Shown: positions 13,579 through 17,676 of the stretch, one piece after another | Numbering within the stretch: the stretch's first letter is position 1 | How the letters are laid out: each line of letters opens with the position of its first letter | Assembly: GCA_002409375.1 (NCBI GenBank) | Contig: DHNF01000062.1 | Location: 7,927-25,602, forward strand | Length of the DNA: 17,676 nucleotides | Source of the DNA: Ruminococcaceae bacterium UBA5423 | GTDB taxonomy: Bacteria > Bacillota > Clostridia > Oscillospirales > Acutalibacteraceae | Direction of reading: 5' to 3' | Program-made: the position numbers and the translations under genes | The notes under the pieces: model-generated | The model's database searches: none | The model's input: only the letters and a program-made list of their open reading frames with translations | Told to the model about the DNA's origin: nothing

Positions 13579-14595
13579 TTACAGTTCAATGCAAATTGCA
13601 CGAGCCGTGCTGCGATCTTCAAATACATGACGGTATTGATGTATTTTTATATAGGCTATGCGTACATCACCGCGTATCGCTTTTTCAGCTACCTGGCGCA
13701 CGGTTTTTATTCTGTCGCCCCAACCGAAAAGATAAACTGTTTGAATTCCCGAGGAAAGGCTTTCACGCACCTTTTCTACATAAGCGTCTTTGCCGTGGCG
13801 TGAAATAAATGCCTTGTTGGCGATCAATCCAAAAGAAATCTGTATATACTTTCCATTATAGCATAGCTTTTTATGCTTATCGCTGCAAAATTCGATAAGA
13901 AAATTTAAGAATGATTTTGCCTCGGTTTCATAGTCTTCAATGAAATACTGACCGCTTATTCGTCTTAGCACCTTTGATAGCTCGTTTAAAAAAACCGGAA
14001 GGAACAAACCACTGCAGTCTAAACATTGGAGCTCCTCAAAGCGTTTTGCAAAATCTTCGTCTGTTTCTAAAAGATTATTGAGCATATTTTTTTCAAAATA
14101 TGACAGGCTCTCCATATATGCATTTGACAAAATTTTATCTACAGCGCACAAATCGATTGCCTGCACTAAATGAGTATCTCTTAGATGTCGCTTGACATTG
14201 TGAACTAAGCCCTGCCTGACAAACTCGGCAATAGCTAAAACAAATGATTTGTTTACATCTTCGTCGTCACGAATTTTTATTATTACCTGCCCGCTCTTTA
14301 AAAAACTTTCTATCTGTTCACTTTTTATCCATTTAATTTTCACCCGATATGGCAGCAGGTCGTTATTTATACCACTTATTGATTTTGTCGCTTGGAGTAT
14401 CTGGTTGCTGAGTCTTGTTGAAGTGTATCGTTTAAAAGTAAATGTGCTAACATTGCGAAACGCTGACCAAAACCGTTCGACAGACGTAAACAGCCTGTCA
14501 CCAAAAAAAAGTATAAGGATAACGAAAATTGCGACTATCCCCCACCCGCCATAATGCAGAAAAAAGTCGGCGACAGCTCCCATTAACTTATCCAC
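13579..14595 (-). CDS. Single-pass membrane protein of unknown function
   Basis: Unrecognised family. From the GTG at 14595 the protein has 338 residues: a short N-terminus, one membrane helix at about 16-32 (GGWGIVAIFVILILFF), then a soluble, mostly helical region of about 300 residues that should be cytoplasmic. The soluble part has an early beta-rich stretch (YRVKIKWIKSEQIESF, then GQVIIKIRDDED), a long helical middle, and a C-terminal alpha/beta part (TVYLFGWGDRIKTVRQVAEKA to ARAICIEL). No catalytic motif is obvious. The GTG lies 9 nt from GGAGG (14609-14605) and overlaps the stop of the small Cys-rich gene, which implies translational coupling. ATGs at 14604 and 14601 are alternatives. 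Its neighbour suggests a two-protein unit. Confidence 0.72.
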   Translation of the reverse strand: MDKLMGAVADFFLHYGGWGIVAIFVILILFFGDRLFTSVERFWSAFRNVSTFTFKRYTSTRLSNQILQATKSISGINNDLLPYRVKIKWIKSEQIESFLKSGQVIIKIRDDEDVNKSFVLAIAEFVRQGLVHNVKRHLRDTHLVQAIDLCAVDKILSNAYMESLSYFEKNMLNNLLETDEDFAKRFEELQCLDCSGLFLPVFLNELSKVLRRISGQYFIEDYETEAKSFLNFLIEFCSDKHKKLCYNGKYIQISFGLIANKAFISRHGKDAYVEKVRESLSSGIQTVYLFGWGDRIKTVRQVAEKAIRGDVRIAYIKIHQYRHVFEDRSTARAICIEL

Positions 14596-14830
14596 CCCCA
14601 TCATCCTCCTTTGATAGGTCAAGCAGACGGCGACTGCACTGATGATTTTCACAGCAAAAGCAAACTGTGTCGCCATATGGGAATACGGCCGAAATGGTTC
14701 GTTCACATATTATTTCATTGCAAAAAAAACAATTCCGGGTGTGGTTTGTTACGGCATCGTAGACTTTTAATGATTTTAACAGCTTTTTCAAATCGCGTTG
14801 ATGCACCGCTTTTATTTGGTTGCTTCTCAT
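14588..14830 (-). CDS. Small Cys-rich zinc-ribbon-like protein
   Basis: 80 residues. An N-terminal basic amphipathic helix (HQRDLKKLLKSLKVYDAV, about 10-27) precedes a Cys-rich module: Cys34-x2-Cys37, then Cys57, Cys59 and Cys60, His63 and Cys65, with a hydrophobic ISAVFPYGD turn between. Two CxxC-type knuckles about 20 residues apart suggest one structural zinc. It ends in an acidic-glycine tail. The start at 14830 follows AAAGG with 9-nt spacing. Its stop codon overlaps the start of the downstream membrane protein, so the two are made together. I do not recognise a named family. It could be an adaptor or nucleic-acid binder, but nothing in the sequence decides this. Confidence 0.65.
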   Translation of the reverse strand: MRSNQIKAVHQRDLKKLLKSLKVYDAVTNHTRNCFFCNEIICERTISAVFPYGDTVCFCCENHQCSRRLLDLSKEDDGGG

Positions 14831-14915
14831 AAAACACGACCTTTGCCCCTTATTACTCTATCGCTCTATTATATTTATACTAATCTTTGATTGTGATAAT
14901 GATATAAAAGATAAT

Positions 14916-14944
14916 ACTATTCTCAGATTAAAACTGAGAATAGT
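14916..14944. repeat. Perfect hairpin without a T run, upstream of the zinc-ribbon gene
   Basis: ACTATTCTCAG (14916-14926) pairs with CTGAGAATAGT (14934-14944), 11 bp, with a 7-nt loop. On the forward strand it is followed by A residues; on the reverse strand the following sequence has no proper T run. It lies between the rhaM terminator and the zinc-ribbon gene, so it may be a binding site or a weak terminator. Confidence 0.55.
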
Positions 14945-14964
14945 AAAAAAATGTGTGTGCAGGC

Positions 14965-14997
14965 AAAAAACGGCGCGATAATCGCATCGCACCGTTT
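14965..14997 (-). terminator. Intrinsic terminator after the rhamnose mutarotase gene
   Basis: On the reverse strand AAACGG-T-GCGAT (14997-14986) pairs with ATCGC-G-CCG and the following T residues, one U-G pair in the middle, 6-nt loop, then a run of six T (14970-14965). It lies 20 nt past the stop codon at 15018. Confidence 0.88.
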
Positions 14998-15017
14998 CCA
15001 GGTTAATAAGTATAAAG

Positions 15018-15335
15018 CTATTCCATAAGAAAAACTTGTTTCATCAAGGGCTGGGCACCTGTATCATTATCCATTTCCATAATCATGACATCCTTCATGT
15101 AGGCATTCCACTTGTCAACTACCGGGCTTTGCGCTTGAATTTTCGCAGCATAGTCAACGCCCTTTTCGCATTCGTAATAGCCAAATAAAGTATTGCCCGA
15201 ATTCCAAATGGTATAATTTTTTATACCCGCCTTTTCCAAAACATCAACAAGCTCTGGCCAAATCTCGTTATGGCGCTTAATATACTCTGGCAATTTACCG
15301 TCGATGACCTTTGCCGTCCAGGCGTATCGTTCCAT
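15018..15335 (-). CDS. L-rhamnose mutarotase family protein
   Basis: 105 residues, the same length as RhaM/YiiL, which interconverts the alpha and beta anomers of L-rhamnose. The family residues are in the expected places: Tyr18 and His22 in YIKRHNEIWPEL, and the later NYTIW, LFGYYECE and YMKDVM segments. The start at 15335 follows AGGGAGAG at 15350-15343 with 7-nt spacing. It lies 34 nt downstream of addA on the same strand with no terminator between, so readthrough from the DNA-repair gene is likely. No rhamnose isomerase, kinase or transporter is nearby, so the true sugar may be rhamnose or a relative. The family call is good; the substrate is inference. Confidence 0.86.
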   Translation of the reverse strand: MERYAWTAKVIDGKLPEYIKRHNEIWPELVDVLEKAGIKNYTIWNSGNTLFGYYECEKGVDYAAKIQAQSPVVDKWNAYMKDVMIMEMDNDTGAQPLMKQVFLME

Positions 15336-15369
15336 TATGCTTCTCTCCCTTTTTTATAAAATACTAATA

Positions 15370-17676
15370 TTAATATAGATTATTGTTATTTCTGTTTTTT
15401 ATATTTTTAATTACTTCGGCTGTTGCGTCTATGCTCGAGTTTAAGGCAAACGAATATAATATGCACTCACGCACAGGCAAGCCCAGCGTGCGTTCAAGTG
15501 CGCGTGTATAAATCGACAGCTGTTCTATGTATCTTTTTATTAGCGTTTCACCGCTTTTTACATTATCTGTTTTATAATCAACCACGGCAAGACCGTTTTC
15601 TTCGACTATTACACAGTCGGCGATACCCTGTATTACTATTATTTCGTCTGCTGCCTGTGGAACTTGCTCTTTTTCAAGCTCACAGGCAGGAATGTCTATT
15701 GTGAAATGAACTTCGCGCAAAAGCTGCTTTGAACGCATCATACGCGCGTATAATGATGAATCAAAAAATTCCTCTAACTTTCTGATTTGAATTGACTCTC
15801 CCTGCAATGGTGTGAGAAAACCATTTGAAATAAGGCGTGCTATTTCGGAATGTGCGTCAATAGCGGCTGCCTTATAGTCAGCAAACTGCATAAATGTATG
15901 TAGCGCTGTCCCCCGTTCGGCGGGTGTCAGTCCTCTTTCGCTTAAAAATGCGGGGCGCAGGCGTGCCGCTGCTTCGCGTCGGATTTCTCTGTGCGATAAA
16001 GCTGACGCGGCCAGCTTTGCGGGCATAGCACTTACCTTAGCATACGGATAACTGTACTCTATTCGTGTTTTAATTTTATTTAGAAACTGTGCATCCGGCG
16101 GTGGTATTACACAATCTTCGGATTTAGTATTTACAGGCTTTGGTGAACGCAGCAAATCTATATTCCATGCCGTTTGTGCTGTAAATATCGGTAAACTATC
16201 GTCACCGGCAAGAGCGCGCAGATGATCCCCTGACGGATGGCGCAGCGCAGCCGACAAAATCCAATCTCCCATACAGGCGGCATCAAGTATTGCGTTAGGA
16301 GAAAGCACTTGCCCGTCACCTATCACGGCAGCAAGTGACGCCAGCTTTTTTTCAATAGAATCCATTGTCATTATCATGCACAGCTTTTCTTTAGCACGCG
16401 TCATAGCAACGTACAAAACGCGAATTTCCTCGGCATAATCGCTGCGCGAAACGGCAAGAGAAACTGCCTGGCGCGGCAATGTATTCCACTGCTTTAACAT
16501 CTCCGGGTCACGCCTTTTAAAGCCAACACCCATATCGGTATGCAAAACTAAATTGTTGTTTGAGGATTCTTTGTTGAACCTTCTGCCCAATCCGGCAATA
16601 AATACTATAGGAAATTCAAGACCTTTAGACTGGTGTATACTCATAATACGAACAGCGTTGCCGGCAGCTGATGCCGGGGCTGCTGACAATTTACCATGCC
16701 GCTCGGCACGGTCAATCATGCGCACAAATGCCGACAAACCCCTAAACCCTTTTTGCTCAAACCGCTGTGCCGTATCATGAAGTAGTCTAAGGTTTGCAAC
16801 TCTTTGGGAACCTCCTTGCATTGACAATGCTATCGATGTCAATGCCGAATCTTCGTAAATACGATGAATCAGCCTGTCAGCCGGCATTGTCACTGCAAGC
16901 ATTCGCCAATTGTCAATTTGATTTATAAATAATATAACACGGTCTTTAAGCTCTTGCAGACTGCCGCTTTTCGAATAACGCGTAAGCGCGGTAAAATGTC
17001 GCCCTTTGGGGGTATGAAGCCTTATTTCGGCCAAATCATCGGGAGAAAACCCGAACACAGGAGATAACATCACGGCTAAGAGCGGTATATCCTGAATCGG
17101 GTTATCAATAATTCTAAGCAATGAAACAGCAATTGATACCTCATATGCCGAAAAGAACCCGCCCGACGATGCAGTCCATACAGGTATGCCGTGGCGTGTA
17201 AGCTCATCGGTATAGGCCTTGGCGTGGGTGTTTTTGCTGCGAAGCAAAATGCAAAAATCCTTATATTCCGCCGGGCGTTGCTTGCCGTTTTCGACAACCG
17301 TAAAATTGCCCGCCAAATCCTTAATGCGGGCGGCTATCAAGCGTGCTTCAACGGCATCGACACTGTCGGTGGGCTCACGAGTGCCGCCATCTATAATCAA
17401 AAGCTCGGTTTCGCATCCATCCGCCGGCTTGTATGGTGCGGACGCTATAAGTTGTTCTCTCTTGTCATAATTTATTCCGCCGACGGCTTTTGTCATAAGC
17501 TGGCCGAAAACAAAATTTACAGCATCAGTAACTTGGAGTCGGCTTCTGAAATTATTTCCAAGCGTTATAGTTGCAGGATAGCTGCTGCCATCAAACTCAG
17601 GGTAGCTGTTTTTGCGGTTTAAGAATATTTCCGGCATAGCCTGTCTAAAGCCATATATGCTTTGCTTTACATCCCC
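15370..17676 (-). CDS. addA: ATP-dependent helicase/nuclease subunit A (partial, 5' end beyond the window)
   Basis: AddA works with AddB as the RecBCD-like enzyme that unwinds and resects double-strand breaks to start recombination. 768 residues are visible; full AddA is about 1200, so the N-terminal Walker A part lies outside. The open frame runs to the window edge: the first residues read GDVKQSIYGFRQA, the UvrD-type motif III, so the internal ATG at 17637 is not the start. Next come NNFRS (motif IV), SIHQSKGLEFPIVF (motif V) and VLYVAMTRAKEKL (motif VI). The C-terminal RecB-type nuclease follows: GTALHTFMQF, then GIADC with VVDYKTD holding the metal-binding acids, and the QLSIYTRAL segment. 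All nuclease residues appear intact. addB probably lies upstream, outside the window. Confidence 0.95.
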   Translation of the reverse strand, partial: GDVKQSIYGFRQAMPEIFLNRKNSYPEFDGSSYPATITLGNNFRSRLQVTDAVNFVFGQLMTKAVGGINYDKREQLIASAPYKPADGCETELLIIDGGTREPTDSVDAVEARLIAARIKDLAGNFTVVENGKQRPAEYKDFCILLRSKNTHAKAYTDELTRHGIPVWTASSGGFFSAYEVSIAVSLLRIIDNPIQDIPLLAVMLSPVFGFSPDDLAEIRLHTPKGRHFTALTRYSKSGSLQELKDRVILFINQIDNWRMLAVTMPADRLIHRIYEDSALTSIALSMQGGSQRVANLRLLHDTAQRFEQKGFRGLSAFVRMIDRAERHGKLSAAPASAAGNAVRIMSIHQSKGLEFPIVFIAGLGRRFNKESSNNNLVLHTDMGVGFKRRDPEMLKQWNTLPRQAVSLAVSRSDYAEEIRVLYVAMTRAKEKLCMIMTMDSIEKKLASLAAVIGDGQVLSPNAILDAACMGDWILSAALRHPSGDHLRALAGDDSLPIFTAQTAWNIDLLRSPKPVNTKSEDCVIPPPDAQFLNKIKTRIEYSYPYAKVSAMPAKLAASALSHREIRREAAARLRPAFLSERGLTPAERGTALHTFMQFADYKAAAIDAHSEIARLISNGFLTPLQGESIQIRKLEEFFDSSLYARMMRSKQLLREVHFTIDIPACELEKEQVPQAADEIIVIQGIADCVIVEENGLAVVDYKTDNVKSGETLIKRYIEQLSIYTRALERTLGLPVRECILYSFALNSSIDATAEVIKNIKNRNNNNLY

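Noticed and set aside
13081..13803. 240-residue forward open frame
   Set aside because: It is antisense to the four-helix membrane protein, its promoter and the end of the single-pass membrane protein; no ribosome site.
14596..14706. Longer N-terminus for the single-pass membrane protein
   Set aside because: It would overlap the Cys-rich gene widely; GGAGG placement favours a start at 14595-14604.

Overview
The window looks like chromosomal core sequence from a Gram-positive anaerobic Firmicute, most likely class Clostridia (possibly an Oscillospirales-type gut lineage). The reasons are moderate GC, strong GGAGG-type ribosome sites, some TTG/GTG starts, an AddA-type rather than RecB-type helicase-nuclease, a family 4 uracil-DNA glycosylase, a long clostridial-type PRPP synthase, and palindromic intergenic repeats of a kind I associate with such genomes. 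The lineage is inference; there is no rRNA here. I see no prophage, insertion sequence, CRISPR array or tRNA.

Layout. 1-3.8 kb: a forward operon prs-nadB-nadC, which makes PRPP, oxidises aspartate to iminoaspartate and joins quinolinate to PRPP, i.e. de novo NAD synthesis with its PRPP supply. No nadA is visible. It ends at a hairpin terminator and is followed by a 430-bp spacer holding three copies of a palindromic repeat, the outer two being 69-bp direct repeats. 4.2-5.6 kb: a sodium:solute symporter, separated by a strong two-way terminator from a convergent stand-alone PduL-type phosphotransacylase (5.8-6.3 kb). 6.5-9.7 kb: a uracil-DNA glycosylase, a metallophosphoesterase lacking two metal ligands, an S11 D,D-carboxypeptidase homologue that has lost its catalytic Ser and Lys, and a dCMP deaminase. 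9.85-11.1 kb: cytidine deaminase and rsmA, nearly touching. 11.2-13.1 kb: acpP divergent from aroE-aroK, with promoters that share a -35 region. 13.1-15.3 kb, reverse strand: a 4-helix membrane protein, a translationally coupled pair (small Cys-rich zinc-ribbon-like protein, then an unrecognised single-pass membrane protein), and a rhamnose mutarotase homologue. 15.4 kb to the right edge: the C-terminal two thirds of addA, cut by the window edge.

Most of the window is housekeeping. The points that stand out are the two apparent pseudoenzymes (carboxypeptidase and phosphoesterase), the uncharacterised zinc-ribbon/membrane pair, the palindromic repeat family with one inverted copy carrying a compensatory stem change, and recurrent ATTAGTA/TACTAAT motifs in the intergenic regions, including a perfect 14-bp palindrome at the start of the pduL transcript.
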